From contig CAVTFN010000005.1 of the NCBI GenBank assembly GCA_963734065.1, positions 1,116,001 through 1,180,000 on the forward strand: DNA of 64,000 nucleotides. The letters are read 5' to 3'. The DNA comes from DATBLE01 sp963734065. Its GTDB lineage: Bacteria; Actinomycetota; Thermoleophilia; Gaiellales; Gaiellaceae. The notes under the pieces were generated by a model. That model was not told the DNA's origin. It did no database searches and saw only the letters and a list, made by a program, of their open reading frames with translations. Position 1 is the first letter of the stretch, and each line of letters opens with the position of its first letter. Of this stretch, positions 35,706-43,740 are shown in pieces. The position numbers were made by a program, and so were the translations under genes.

Positions 35706-36611
35706 CTACGGCGCGGAGATTTCCCCGGCAGGGACGAGCAGCTTCTTTCCCTGGGCGCGCAGACGCCGCCGCGTGCGGACGACGAGTGCGGCGCCGACGG
35801 CGACGGAGACGCCGATCGCGACCGCCAGGTAGACGTTCGGGATCTGCACGAGCTTCAGCCCGCTGATCGCCAGCACGTCGGCAAGCGCGAGCCGCAGCCA
35901 CGCCTCCGGGATGCGGACGGAGTAGTGGCTGCCGATCAGGACACCGGGGACCGAGCCGATCAGCAGCCAGCCGACGGCGTGCATGTCGACGTTCCCGGCG
36001 ATGAAGTGGCCGAGGCCGGCGACGTAGAGGAGCGCAGCCGCGTGGAGGATGTCGGTGCCGACCACCTTGTGGGCGCTGAGCGAGAACACGAACAGCATGG
36101 TCAGGCCGAAGAACACGCCGCTCCCGACCGAGGTCAGCCCGACGATGAACCCGCCGACGATGCCGATCGCAACCGCGGCGAAGCGGTCACGCCACACCAT
36201 CTGGAACGGATCGACGACGTCCACCTTGCCCTTCACGAAGCTCTTGAGCACGAGCCCCGCCGCGCCGAGCAGGAGCGCGCTGCCGAGGATGTATCCCATC
36301 ACCTCGGTGGCGCGGTCGCCGTAGGCGTGCGTGAGCCGCGTCCCGACCGCGACGCCGAGCAGCGAGAACGGCGCACTGCCGAGGAGCATCCAGCCGGAGA
36401 GCTGGTGGTGCACCGTGCCCAGCCGCCGGTGCCGGATCGCCCCGACCGTCTTGAAGATCGCGCCGTGGAGGATGTCCGTCCCCACCGCCAGCGTCGGCGT
36501 GAACCCGAAGACGATCACCAGGATCGGCGTCATCAGGGAGCCGCCGCCCATACCGGTCATTCCGACCAGCGCACCGATCAGCAGGCCGGTGAGGACGAAC
36601 TGCCAGGTCAC
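35706..36611 (-). CDS. TauE/SafE (TSUP)-family exporter
   Basis: A 301-residue membrane protein with about eight hydrophobic segments. The two half-repeats each have a family signature: GALVGMTGMGGGSLMTPIL near residue 15 and GFIVGLTSVGSGVFFGL near 155, plus two VGTDILH blocks. Characterised relatives move sulfite, sulfonates or sulfoacetate out of cells. It is the last gene of the sulfate/sulfonate run, 59 bases after sat. Its GTG start lies inside a perfect 16-bp hairpin together with its ribosome binding site. Confidence 0.85.
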   Translation of the reverse strand: MTWQFVLTGLLIGALVGMTGMGGGSLMTPILVIVFGFTPTLAVGTDILHGAIFKTVGAIRHRRLGTVHHQLSGWMLLGSAPFSLLGVAVGTRLTHAYGDRATEVMGYILGSALLLGAAGLVLKSFVKGKVDVVDPFQMVWRDRFAAVAIGIVGGFIVGLTSVGSGVFFGLTMLFVFSLSAHKVVGTDILHAAALLYVAGLGHFIAGNVDMHAVGWLLIGSVPGVLIGSHYSVRIPEAWLRLALADVLAISGLKLVQIPNVYLAVAIGVSVAVGAALVVRTRRRLRAQGKKLLVPAGEISAP

Positions 36612-36640
36612 GCTTCTCGCCTCTGGCGAGAAGCGTGACC
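36606..36640 (-). promoter_or_regulatory. Perfect hairpin over the ribosome binding site and start of the TSUP gene
   Basis: Arms GGTCACGCTTCTCGCC and its exact complement around TCT. On the mRNA the right arm holds GCGAGAAGC and the GTG start codon, so folding would hide the translation start. It could also be a terminator after sat. No T run follows on the minus strand. Confidence 0.6.
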
Positions 36641-36674
36641 TAGAAGGACGAGGGCGGCCAAGCGATCCTTCTAG
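36640..36674 (-). terminator. Second inverted repeat at the sat stop codon
   Basis: CTAGAAGGA at 36640-36648 and TCCTTCTAG at 36666-36674 pair perfectly around 17 bases. The sat stop codon (36671-36673) is in one arm. It directly abuts the hairpin at 36606-36640, giving two stem-loops in series. Terminator or attenuator function is inferred. Confidence 0.4.
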
Positions 36675-37825
36675 CCACCGGCGACGCTACCGTAGTAGTC
36701 GATGAGCACGTCCGCCACCTCGGGGCGGCTGAACTCGACGGGCGGCTTCTGGCCGGTGGCAAGCATCTCGCGCACCTTCGTCCCGGACAGGAAGACGTGG
36801 TCGTCGGACGGATGCGGGCACGTCTTGGCGCTCGCCATCGACCCGCACGTCCTGCACCAGAAGGAATGCTCGAAGAACATCGGCTCGACGTCGAGCTCGT
36901 GCGGCTCGAACTCGTCGAAGATCAGCTGCGCGTCGTAGGTGCCGTAGTAGCTGCCGACGCCCGCGTGGTCGCGGCCGACGATGAAGTGCGAGCAGCCGTA
37001 GTTCTTGCGGCAGATCGCGTGCCAGATCGCCTCACGCGGTCCGGCGTACCGCATCGCCGCGGGGAAGGCGGAGACGAGCACGCGGTCGGCGGGGTAGTAG
37101 TTCCTGACGAGCACGCCGTAGCACTCGACCCGGGTGGCGGCCGGCACGTCATCCGACTTCGTGTCGCCGACCAGCGGGTGGATGAGCAGGCCGTCGACGG
37201 TCTCGAGCGCGACCTTCGTCAGATACTCGTGCGCGCGATGGATCGGGTTGCGGGTCTGGAAGCCGACGACCCGCTTCCAGCCGCGCTCGGCGAAGATCGC
37301 CCGCGTCTCGGCCGGGTCCTTCGCCAGCTCGGGGAACTGCGGCACCTGCCGCTGGAAGACCGTGACCCTGCCCGCGAGGTACTGCGGCTTCTGCCCGAAC
37401 AGCCGCTCGACGCCGGGGTGCGCCGTGTCGGTCGTGCGATAGGCCAGCTCGGCCTCGCGCTCCCTGTCGTAGTCGTAGACGTCCTCGACTTCGAGGACCG
37501 CCACGGGCTTGCCCGCCTCGTCGGCGAGAACGACGCGGTCGCCCCGGGGAGGCCCGTCGACGGCCAGGCAGACCGGCAGCGACCACGGGAGGCCGTTGGC
37601 GAGCCGCATGCCCTCCAGCACCGACTCGTAGTCGTCTCGGCCCATGAAGCCCTCGAGCGGCGACAGCGCACCCGAGGCGAGCATGTCGAGGTCGGACAGC
37701 TCGCGCGAGGTCAGCTCGATCGTCGTCAGCGAGGCGAGGTCGTCGGGCGTCGGCCCGGTGCGGTCGACGAGCTCGCCGCCGTGCGGCTTGATCAGCCGTT
37801 CCGACGTCGCGGTCACGGCGCTCAC
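36671..37825 (-). CDS. sat: Sulfate adenylyltransferase (ATP sulfurylase)
   Basis: Makes adenosine 5'-phosphosulfate from sulfate and ATP. The 384-residue protein is of the single-chain Sat type, not CysND. The nucleotide-binding block is QTRNPIHRAH at 190-199, followed by GRDHAGVG near 284-291. C324, C327 and C336 with H338 form the zinc site seen in bacterial Sat enzymes. The start is a GTG at 37825 overlapping the cysC stop (GTGA). It forms one run with cysC and cysH. Confidence 0.95.
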   Translation of the reverse strand: MSAVTATSERLIKPHGGELVDRTGPTPDDLASLTTIELTSRELSDLDMLASGALSPLEGFMGRDDYESVLEGMRLANGLPWSLPVCLAVDGPPRGDRVVLADEAGKPVAVLEVEDVYDYDREREAELAYRTTDTAHPGVERLFGQKPQYLAGRVTVFQRQVPQFPELAKDPAETRAIFAERGWKRVVGFQTRNPIHRAHEYLTKVALETVDGLLIHPLVGDTKSDDVPAATRVECYGVLVRNYYPADRVLVSAFPAAMRYAGPREAIWHAICRKNYGCSHFIVGRDHAGVGSYYGTYDAQLIFDEFEPHELDVEPMFFEHSFWCRTCGSMASAKTCPHPSDDHVFLSGTKVREMLATGQKPPVEFSRPEVADVLIDYYGSVAGG

Positions 37826-38421
37826 GCCGTCACCTGCGCCGGGATCAGGCCGAGCTCCTCGAGCTTCGCGATCACGACCTCGGCCGACTCCTCGGGCGTC
37901 CTGCCCTCGGTCTCGACGACGATCTCCGGGCTCTCGGGCGCCTCGTACGGGTCGTCGACGCCGGTGAAGCCCTTGATCTCGCCGGCGAAAGCCTTCGCGT
38001 AGAGGCCGTTGACGTCGCGGCGGGCGCACTCGTCGAGCGACGTGGCGACGTAGACCTCGACGAAGCGGCCGAACTCTTCGACCAGCCCGCGTGCCGTGGC
38101 GCGCGTCTCGCGGTACGGGGAGATCGCAGCGGCGATCACGGCGCCGCCCTGACGGGTGAGGCGGGAGGCGACCCAGCCGATCCGCTCGATGTTGGTGTCG
38201 CGGTCCTCCTTCGAGAAGCCGAGGCCCTTCGAAAGGTGCTGGCGCACAGAGTCGCCGTCGAGGTACTCGACGATCAGGCCGCGGCGATCGAGCTCCGGGC
38301 CGATCACGTGCGCGATCGTCGACTTGCCCGACCCGGACAGCCCAGTGAACCAGAGGGTGAAGCCGCCCTCACGCACCCGGTCGGACTCGGGGTGCTCGTG
38401 GGCGTGGATGTTCTCGGTCAT
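37822..38421 (-). CDS. cysC: Adenylylsulfate kinase
   Basis: Phosphorylates APS to PAPS. The protein has 199 residues with a P-loop GLSGSGKST at 27-35. YLDGDSVRQHLSKGLGFS binds APS, and DRDTNIERIGWVA and DVNGLYAKA are family blocks. ATG 38421 overlaps the cysH stop (ATGA), and its own stop overlaps the sat start. Presence of both APS kinase and a reductase with iron-sulfur cysteines leaves open whether APS or PAPS is the reductant's substrate. Confidence 0.95.
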   Translation of the reverse strand: MTENIHAHEHPESDRVREGGFTLWFTGLSGSGKSTIAHVIGPELDRRGLIVEYLDGDSVRQHLSKGLGFSKEDRDTNIERIGWVASRLTRQGGAVIAAAISPYRETRATARGLVEEFGRFVEVYVATSLDECARRDVNGLYAKAFAGEIKGFTGVDDPYEAPESPEIVVETEGRTPEESAEVVIAKLEELGLIPAQVTA

Positions 38422-39107
38422 TCCGTTCCTTTCATAGGTACGTGAATACCGCACTCGAGCTTGTCGGAGCCGGCCCAGCGGCCTGCGCGCTCCTCTTCCT
38501 CCGGGCTCGTCGGGCGGGTGCACGGGATGCAGCCGATCGAGCGGTACCCGGTCTCGTGCAGCGGGTTGTAGGGAATCTCGTTGACGTGGATGTACGCCCA
38601 GACGCGCTTCTCGTCCCAGTCCGCGAGCGGGTGGAACTTCCAGACGCCGTAACGCTCCGACCACTCGACCTTCTGCGTGCCGGCGCGGCTCGGGGACTGG
38701 TCGCGGCGGATGCCCGACGCCCAGGCGTCGTAGGGCTCGAGCGCGCGCACGAGCGGCTCGACCTTGCGGATCTCGCAGCAGCGGTCCGGGTCGCGCTCCC
38801 AGAGGTTGGGGCCTTCGCGGCGGTGCTGCTCGGCGACGGTGATCACCTCCGGCCGGACGAGGTTCAGGCCGTAGCGCTCGACCAGCCGCTCGCGCGTCTC
38901 GTAGCTCTCGCGGAAGAAGAGCTGCGTGTCGAGCTCGACGACGTCGATCGGCAACCCGAGCTCCGAGACCATGTGGACGAGCACCGACGACTGCTTCTGC
39001 CACGAGCAGGTCAGGCAGAACCGGTCTCCGAACTGCTCGTGACCCCAGACGAGCAGGTTCTCGGCCGAGATGGTCTCCTCAGGAAGGAGCAGGCTCGGCG
39101 TCGCCAA
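38418..39107 (-). CDS. cysH: Adenylylsulfate/phosphoadenylylsulfate reductase
   Basis: Reduces APS (or PAPS) to sulfite. The 229-residue protein carries the iron-sulfur type cysteines C110-C111 (DRCCEIRKVEPL) and C193/C196 (GCIPCTRP), which argue for APS as substrate. C219 in LECGIHV is the catalytic cysteine. SGIRRDQSPSRA binds the substrate phosphates. Its start lies 29 bases inside the comA gene, so the two are probably translated together. No sulfite reductase gene is nearby, which is unusual for an assimilatory cysH operon. Confidence 0.93.
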   Translation of the reverse strand: MATPSLLLPEETISAENLLVWGHEQFGDRFCLTCSWQKQSSVLVHMVSELGLPIDVVELDTQLFFRESYETRERLVERYGLNLVRPEVITVAEQHRREGPNLWERDPDRCCEIRKVEPLVRALEPYDAWASGIRRDQSPSRAGTQKVEWSERYGVWKFHPLADWDEKRVWAYIHVNEIPYNPLHETGYRSIGCIPCTRPTSPEEEERAGRWAGSDKLECGIHVPMKGTE

Positions 39108-39837
39108 GCAGAACCTCCCTCAGCGTGTCGCCTCGGAGGCCGAGGCGGAGCGTCTCGAGCGGGATCACCTCGTCGGGCGGGATGTTGCCGAGGTTGACCT
39201 CGGGGCCGAAGTGCTTGACGAACCAGGCCTGGCTCGACTTGGTGGGCGCCTCCCAGATCAGGTCGTGGACGTCGATCGAGTGCGCGATCTCGTCGACGAG
39301 GCCGGTGCGCATCTCGCCGCTCGGGCGGAAGATGCCGGCCGTGCCGCCCTCGCGCGACTCGGTGATCACCTTCCAGGCGCCGGCGGCCAGCTCCTCCTGG
39401 ATCCACTGCACCCACTCGTACGGGGCGAAGACGACCTCGGAGTCCTTGGAGCCGACCTCGGAGAGGACGGTGAAGTCGCGGGAGAAGTCGGCGATCAGCT
39501 CGAGCTTGCGCTCGCGCGGGATCTCGACGGTGCCGTCGGAGATCTCGACGTGCGTGATCCCGCGCTTGCGCAGCCAGCGCTTGTACTCGTCGAGCTTGTC
39601 GCGCGCGTAGACGACCTCGAAGAAGGTGCCGCCGATGACGACCGGCTTGTCGCGCAGCACCTCGAGCTTCCGCTCGAGGTTGCCGGTCACCCAGGCGGTG
39701 CCCCAGCCGAGCTTGACGATGTCGATGTACTGGCCCGCGGTTTCGAGCACGTCCTCCCACGCCCGCGGGCCGAGGCCCTTGTCGAGGACGTGGGTCAGGC
39801 CGCCGTCGCGTTCGACGCCGAGGTCAAAGTCGGGCAT
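39079..39837 (-). CDS. comA: Phosphosulfolactate synthase (ComA family)
   Basis: Adds sulfite to phosphoenolpyruvate to give (R)-phosphosulfolactate, the first step of coenzyme M synthesis in methanogens and of sulfolactate production in some bacteria. The 252-residue protein fits the family in length and motifs: VLDKGLGPRAWED, DIVKLGWGTAWV (about 40-51), GGTFFEV and EISDGTVEIP, then TESREGGTAGIF. It overlaps cysH by 29 bases and the fumarase beta gene by 14. Family members in plants (Hsa32-like) have other or unknown roles, so the exact reaction is inferred from context. Confidence 0.85.
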   Translation of the reverse strand: MPDFDLGVERDGGLTHVLDKGLGPRAWEDVLETAGQYIDIVKLGWGTAWVTGNLERKLEVLRDKPVVIGGTFFEVVYARDKLDEYKRWLRKRGITHVEISDGTVEIPRERKLELIADFSRDFTVLSEVGSKDSEVVFAPYEWVQWIQEELAAGAWKVITESREGGTAGIFRPSGEMRTGLVDEIAHSIDVHDLIWEAPTKSSQAWFVKHFGPEVNLGNIPPDEVIPLETLRLGLRGDTLREVLLGDAEPAPS

Positions 39838-40411
39838 AGAGCTCCTTCAGCTTCTCCTGGGCGGCGGCCTGGACGTCGTGGTAGAGCGAGTTGCCGTGGG
39901 CGTCGATGCCGACCGTCAGCGGCCCGAAGTCCTTCACCCGGAACTTCCACAGGCACTCGGGCATCAGCTCCTCCCAGGCGACCTCCTCGATCTCCTCGAT
40001 CTGGGTCGTCTCGAGCGCGGCGGCGCCGCCGACGATCGCGAAGTAGACCATCCCGTGCTTGCGCATCGGCTCGATCGCCTCGTCCGGGAAGCCGCCCTTG
40101 CCGCAGATCGCCCGCACGCCGTACTGCTCGCCGAGCGGCTCGGTGAAGCGGACCATCCGCGCGGAGGTGGTCGTGCCGATGCAGAGCTTCTCGTAGCGCC
40201 CCGGGCCGACCTTGCGCACGTTCGGCGCGGTATGGAGGAGAAACGCGCCGGTCAGGTCCATCGGCGGCTCCACGCCCTGGTCGAAGATGCGGATCTGGGT
40301 CCGGTCGCGGATGCCGATGATGTGCCCCTGGACGACTACCTCGTCGCCGGCACGGAGCTTCAGGATCTCCGCCTCGTCGCGGATGGGAAAGGTCACCTCG
40401 TGCGTGGCCAT
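39824..40411 (-). CDS. Class I fumarase/tartrate dehydratase-like beta subunit
   Basis: A 195-residue protein matching the C-terminal (beta) part of iron-sulfur fumarases. Core features are present: VVVQGHIIGIRD, TTTSARM at 80-86, and ICGKGG. The usual RDAAHKR-type segment reads RDRTQIR at 35-41, so the conserved His of that motif is missing. That is unlike ordinary fumarase and may mean a different substrate. ATG 40411 is the start; the gap to the alpha gene (98 bases) contains an imperfect hairpin. It overlaps comA. Confidence 0.8.
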   Translation of the reverse strand: MATHEVTFPIRDEAEILKLRAGDEVVVQGHIIGIRDRTQIRIFDQGVEPPMDLTGAFLLHTAPNVRKVGPGRYEKLCIGTTTSARMVRFTEPLGEQYGVRAICGKGGFPDEAIEPMRKHGMVYFAIVGGAAALETTQIEEIEEVAWEELMPECLWKFRVKDFGPLTVGIDAHGNSLYHDVQAAAQEKLKELYARL

Positions 40412-40433
40412 CAGAGCCGTGTCTTTCCTCGTG

Positions 40434-40472
40434 ACGTTTCCAACCCAGTCTCTGAGACTGGGGTTGAAACGT
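40434..40472 (-). repeat. Imperfect hairpin between the two fumarase-like subunit genes
   Basis: Two 19-base arms, one ACGTTTCCAACCCAGTCTC and the other pairing with it at 17 of 19 positions, around a single T. It could limit read-through from alpha to beta, or be an RNA-stabilising structure. The rest of the 98-base gap shows nothing else. Confidence 0.65.
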
Positions 40473-40509
40473 TTGAGTAACAGTTCGTCCACAGGGGGCC
40501 GGACATCGG

Positions 40510-41409
40510 CTAGGCCTCCCGGTCGTACTCGACGGTTCCGTCGGCGGCCAGGTGCGCGGTCGCGCGGCGGGCGGCCCAGCACTGGTAGTTGACCGCGACC
40601 GGGTTGAGGGTCATGTGCGTGTCGGCGTGCTCGATGTGGCAGTTGAGGACGGTGACGTCGCCGCCGAGCCCCATCGGGCCGATGCCGGTCTCGTTCAGGA
40701 GCCCGAAGAGCTCCTCCTCGAGCTGGGCGACGACAGGATCCTGGTTGCGCGTCCCGATCGGGCGCGTGATCGCTTCCTTGGCGAGGTACATGGCGTAGTC
40801 GGCCGAGCCGCCGATGCCGACGCCGACGATCCCCGGCGGGCAGGGCTTGCCGCCTGCGCCGACGATCGACTCCAGGACAAAAGCCTTTATCCCGCGGACT
40901 CCGTCCGCTGGCACGCACATCTTCAGGAAGCTCATGTTCTCGGAGCCCGAGCCCTTGGGGACGCACTTGACGTCGAGACCGTCCCAACCGGAGATGAACT
41001 CCCAGTGGACGATCGGCAGCCGGTAGCCGGTGTTGGGACCGGTGTTCTCGCGGGTGATCGTGTGCACGGCGTTCGAGCGCAGCGGATGCTCGATCGTGGC
41101 GCGCTCGGTGCCCGCCTTCAGCGCCTGGTAGATCCGCGCCGGGTGGAGCGGGAACCCCTCGCCGACGCGACAGGTGTAGACGGCGATACCGGTGTCCTGG
41201 CAGACGAGGTTCTTCTCGTCGTCGGCGACCTGGACGTTCTTGAGGATTGTCGAGAGCACGCGCTGCCCCGCCACGGAGGTCTCCCTGGCGGCCGCGTCCG
41301 CGAGCGCGTCACGCAGGTCCTGCGGGATGTCCTTCAAGGCCCAGACGTACAGGTGCGCAGCCGCATCCTCGACCGCGCCGTACAGATCCACTTCGATCGT
41401 CGTGCTCAT
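40510..41409 (-). CDS. Class I fumarase/tartrate dehydratase-like alpha subunit
   Basis: A 299-residue protein matching the N-terminal (alpha) part of iron-sulfur hydratases. Three cysteines suited to hold a [4Fe-4S] cluster are C70 (VCQDTG), C190 (KPCPPG) and C277 (NYQCWAAR). The block GIGPMGLGGDVTVLN and the following EHADTHMTLNP deviate from the usual GGxTTAL and PCHxASLP forms. Ordinary fumarase is one reading; a hydratase for a fumarate or malate analogue is another. ATG 41409 forms an ATGA overlap with the flavoprotein stop. Confidence 0.82.
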   Translation of the reverse strand: MSTTIEVDLYGAVEDAAAHLYVWALKDIPQDLRDALADAAARETSVAGQRVLSTILKNVQVADDEKNLVCQDTGIAVYTCRVGEGFPLHPARIYQALKAGTERATIEHPLRSNAVHTITRENTGPNTGYRLPIVHWEFISGWDGLDVKCVPKGSGSENMSFLKMCVPADGVRGIKAFVLESIVGAGGKPCPPGIVGVGIGGSADYAMYLAKEAITRPIGTRNQDPVVAQLEEELFGLLNETGIGPMGLGGDVTVLNCHIEHADTHMTLNPVAVNYQCWAARRATAHLAADGTVEYDREA

Positions 41410-42662
41410 TTCGCCCTTTCCGCCGCTGCCTTGCCCGCCCTGCGCCCGAAGACACAACACTCGAGCAGCGAATTTCCCATCATCCGGTTGCGGCCGTGCG
41501 TCCCGCCGGCGATCTCGCCGCACGCGAACAACCCCTCGAGCGTCGTCTCGCCCTCGGTGTCGATCACCAGGCCGCCGTTCTGGTAGTGGAGCACAGGGTA
41601 GGTGAGGATCGGCTCGCGCAAGGGGTCGATTGCGGCCGCCCGGTAGCGCCGCAGCATGTACGGCAGCGAGACCTCCGCGTCGGCCTCTGCAATCCGGGTC
41701 GTGTCGAGCAGCACCGCGGGACGCCCGTCGGGCGTCTCGACGCCGTTGCCCTTCTCGACCTCCTCGAAGATCGCCTGCGAGACCGCGTCGCGGGGCCCGA
41801 GCGAATCGGTGAACTCCTCGCCCTCCCTGTTCAGGAGCACCGCACCATAGGCGCGCGTGGTCTCGGGAATCGAGTAGCCCTGCATGTTCGCCGGCCAGGC
41901 GCCGCCGTTCGGGTGGTACTGCAGCGCATCGAGGTCGCGCGCCTCGGCGCCGAGCCCGAGCGCGGTCCGGGTCACCTCGCCGGTGGCGCCGGGATGGTTG
42001 GTGGAGAGCTCGCCGCGCTCTTCGGCCTCCTTGTAACAGCGGCCACCCGCCGCCAGCACGACGGCACCCGCGTCGACCTCGTGCTCGCCCACGCGGGCGC
42101 TCCAGCCACTGCTTGTCGGCTCTAGATCGGAGAGCGGGCTTTTCGCCAGCGTCGTCGCCCCGCTCGACTCCCAGGCCTCGCGCAGCCCGGTGGTGATCGC
42201 ATGACCGGTGCGGTCGCCGACCTGGAGCAGGCGCTTGCGCGACGCGCCGCCGCATTTCGCGATCCGGTAACCGCCGTTCGTCTGCCGGCTTCGCCGGTTC
42301 GCCGTTCCGCCCCCCACGAAAGCAACCCGTGTGGGGGGCGTGGTTTCTCGCGTGAACTGGACGCCGAGCTCCTCCAGCCAGTGGATCGCCGACTGGGCGT
42401 CGCCGGTCAGCACCTCGACCAGCCGCATGTCGGCCGTCTCGTGGCTCGACTTCCAGATGTCCTCGGCATGGAGCTCGGGCGAGTCGTCCTCGCCAAACGA
42501 CGCCTGGATCCCGCCCTGCGCCTTCGCCGAGTTGCACGACTGGAGCGAGCCCTTCGTCGCGACCGCGACCCGGGCGCCGGCGCGCTCGGCGGTGACCGCA
42601 GCGGCGAGCCCGGAGGCTCCACTGCCGATCACAAGCACGTCGAAAGAGAGCCGCTCGCCCAC
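41406..42662 (-). CDS. Short fumarate-reductase/succinate-dehydrogenase-type flavoprotein
   Basis: A 418-residue FAD protein. The dinucleotide motif is DVLVIGSGASGLAAAV at 8-23. NSAKAQGGIQ lacks the His used for covalent FAD in succinate dehydrogenase. QYHPNG supplies the substrate His, ETTRAYGAVLLN the catalytic Arg, and THGRNRMMGNSLLE the substrate-binding end. It lacks the C-terminal helical domain of full-length Sdh/Frd subunits (about 570-600 residues) and no iron-sulfur subunit gene follows. L-aspartate oxidase is a possible alternative, but NadB is longer. It heads the sulfur run, 47 bases after uppP. Confidence 0.75.
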   Translation of the reverse strand: MGERLSFDVLVIGSGASGLAAAVTAERAGARVAVATKGSLQSCNSAKAQGGIQASFGEDDSPELHAEDIWKSSHETADMRLVEVLTGDAQSAIHWLEELGVQFTRETTPPTRVAFVGGGTANRRSRQTNGGYRIAKCGGASRKRLLQVGDRTGHAITTGLREAWESSGATTLAKSPLSDLEPTSSGWSARVGEHEVDAGAVVLAAGGRCYKEAEERGELSTNHPGATGEVTRTALGLGAEARDLDALQYHPNGGAWPANMQGYSIPETTRAYGAVLLNREGEEFTDSLGPRDAVSQAIFEEVEKGNGVETPDGRPAVLLDTTRIAEADAEVSLPYMLRRYRAAAIDPLREPILTYPVLHYQNGGLVIDTEGETTLEGLFACGEIAGGTHGRNRMMGNSLLECCVFGRRAGKAAAERAK

Positions 42663-42709
42663 GAGCAGACGATATCAGACCTAATGCGAAGAATTAGTTG
42701 CGCGAATAC

Positions 42710-43699
42710 TCAGAACGTCGCAGGCAGGACGTCCGTCGCGATCAGGAGGACGATGATCACGGCGAGGCAGACGCGGTAGACGGCGAAGATCGTGTAGTCG
42801 TGGCGGCGGACGTAGTCGAGCAGTACCTGGATCGCTGCCAGCCCGACCGCGAGCGCCGCCAGGGTGCCGACCAGGAACGGCCCGGCCGATCCCGCCGGCA
42901 GCGGGTTGAGTACGACGTCCTTCAATCCCTTGTAGAGCACCGCGCCGAGCACGACCGGGACGAGCAGGAGGAACGACATCCGTGCGGCCGCGTCGCGATC
43001 GAGCTTCCACAGGCGACCGGCGGTGATCGTGATCCCGGACCGGGACACGCCCGGCATCAGCGCGAGCACCTGCGCACACCCGATCAGGAAGCCGTTCCTG
43101 ACGCCGACGTCGTCCAGATGCCGCTCCTCCGGCTGGCGGTCGACGACCCAGAGCAGGACGCCGAAGACGGCGAGCATGATCGCGATCTGCCAGGGCTGGC
43201 CGAGCTTCTTCTCGATGAAGCTCTCGCCGAGAGCTCCGGCGAGCGCAGCCGGGATCGTCGCCGCGGCGACGGCCCAGGCGATGCGCTCATCGGCGGTCTC
43301 GATACTCCGTCGCCGCAATGACGTCACCCACGCGACGATGTAGCGGCCGATGTCCCACCAGAAGTAGGCGACGACCGCGATCAGCGTCCCCAGGTGGAGG
43401 GCGACGTCGAACGTCTTGTTGAACGCTTCGTGATCCGCCAGGTAGGTCCAGTTCGCCATCCACGGCAGCAGGATCAGGTGCCCCGACGACGAGATCGGCA
43501 GGAGCTCGGTCGCGCCCTGCACGACGCCGAGGGCGAGCGCCTGCCAGTCGGAGAGACGGCCGGCCTTCTCGCCGACACCCAGTGCTGCGAGCACGACCGA
43601 GACCGCGAAGATGATCGCGGCCGCGAGGTAGACGCGCCGCGACGACATCGGCTCGTCGCGAGGCCCGGAAGCGGACGAAGTGAGAGTGGATTCGGACAC
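42710..43699 (-). CDS. uppP: Undecaprenyl-diphosphatase (UppP/BacA family)
   Basis: Recycles undecaprenyl diphosphate to the monophosphate carrier used for peptidoglycan and glycan synthesis. The 329-residue protein has about eight membrane segments after a 20-residue charged N-terminus. The two motifs are ATELLPISSSGHL (about 63-75) and PGVSRSGITITAG (about 217-229). ATG 43699 or the later ATG in PMSSRR could be the start. It is divergent from a PAP2-type phosphatase that may do the same reaction. Confidence 0.92.
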   Translation of the reverse strand: MSESTLTSSASGPRDEPMSSRRVYLAAAIIFAVSVVLAALGVGEKAGRLSDWQALALGVVQGATELLPISSSGHLILLPWMANWTYLADHEAFNKTFDVALHLGTLIAVVAYFWWDIGRYIVAWVTSLRRRSIETADERIAWAVAAATIPAALAGALGESFIEKKLGQPWQIAIMLAVFGVLLWVVDRQPEERHLDDVGVRNGFLIGCAQVLALMPGVSRSGITITAGRLWKLDRDAAARMSFLLLVPVVLGAVLYKGLKDVVLNPLPAGSAGPFLVGTLAALAVGLAAIQVLLDYVRRHDYTIFAVYRVCLAVIIVLLIATDVLPATF

Positions 43700-43740
43700 G
43701 CGCGGCGAGCCGCCGAACCCTATCGCTCCCGGGGGCGACG

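Noticed and set aside
36606..36640. Hairpin at the TSUP gene as another member of the GGGWC palindrome family
   Set aside because: It has a different sequence (GGTCACGCTTCTCGCC arms) and lies over a translation start, so a local regulatory role is more likely.
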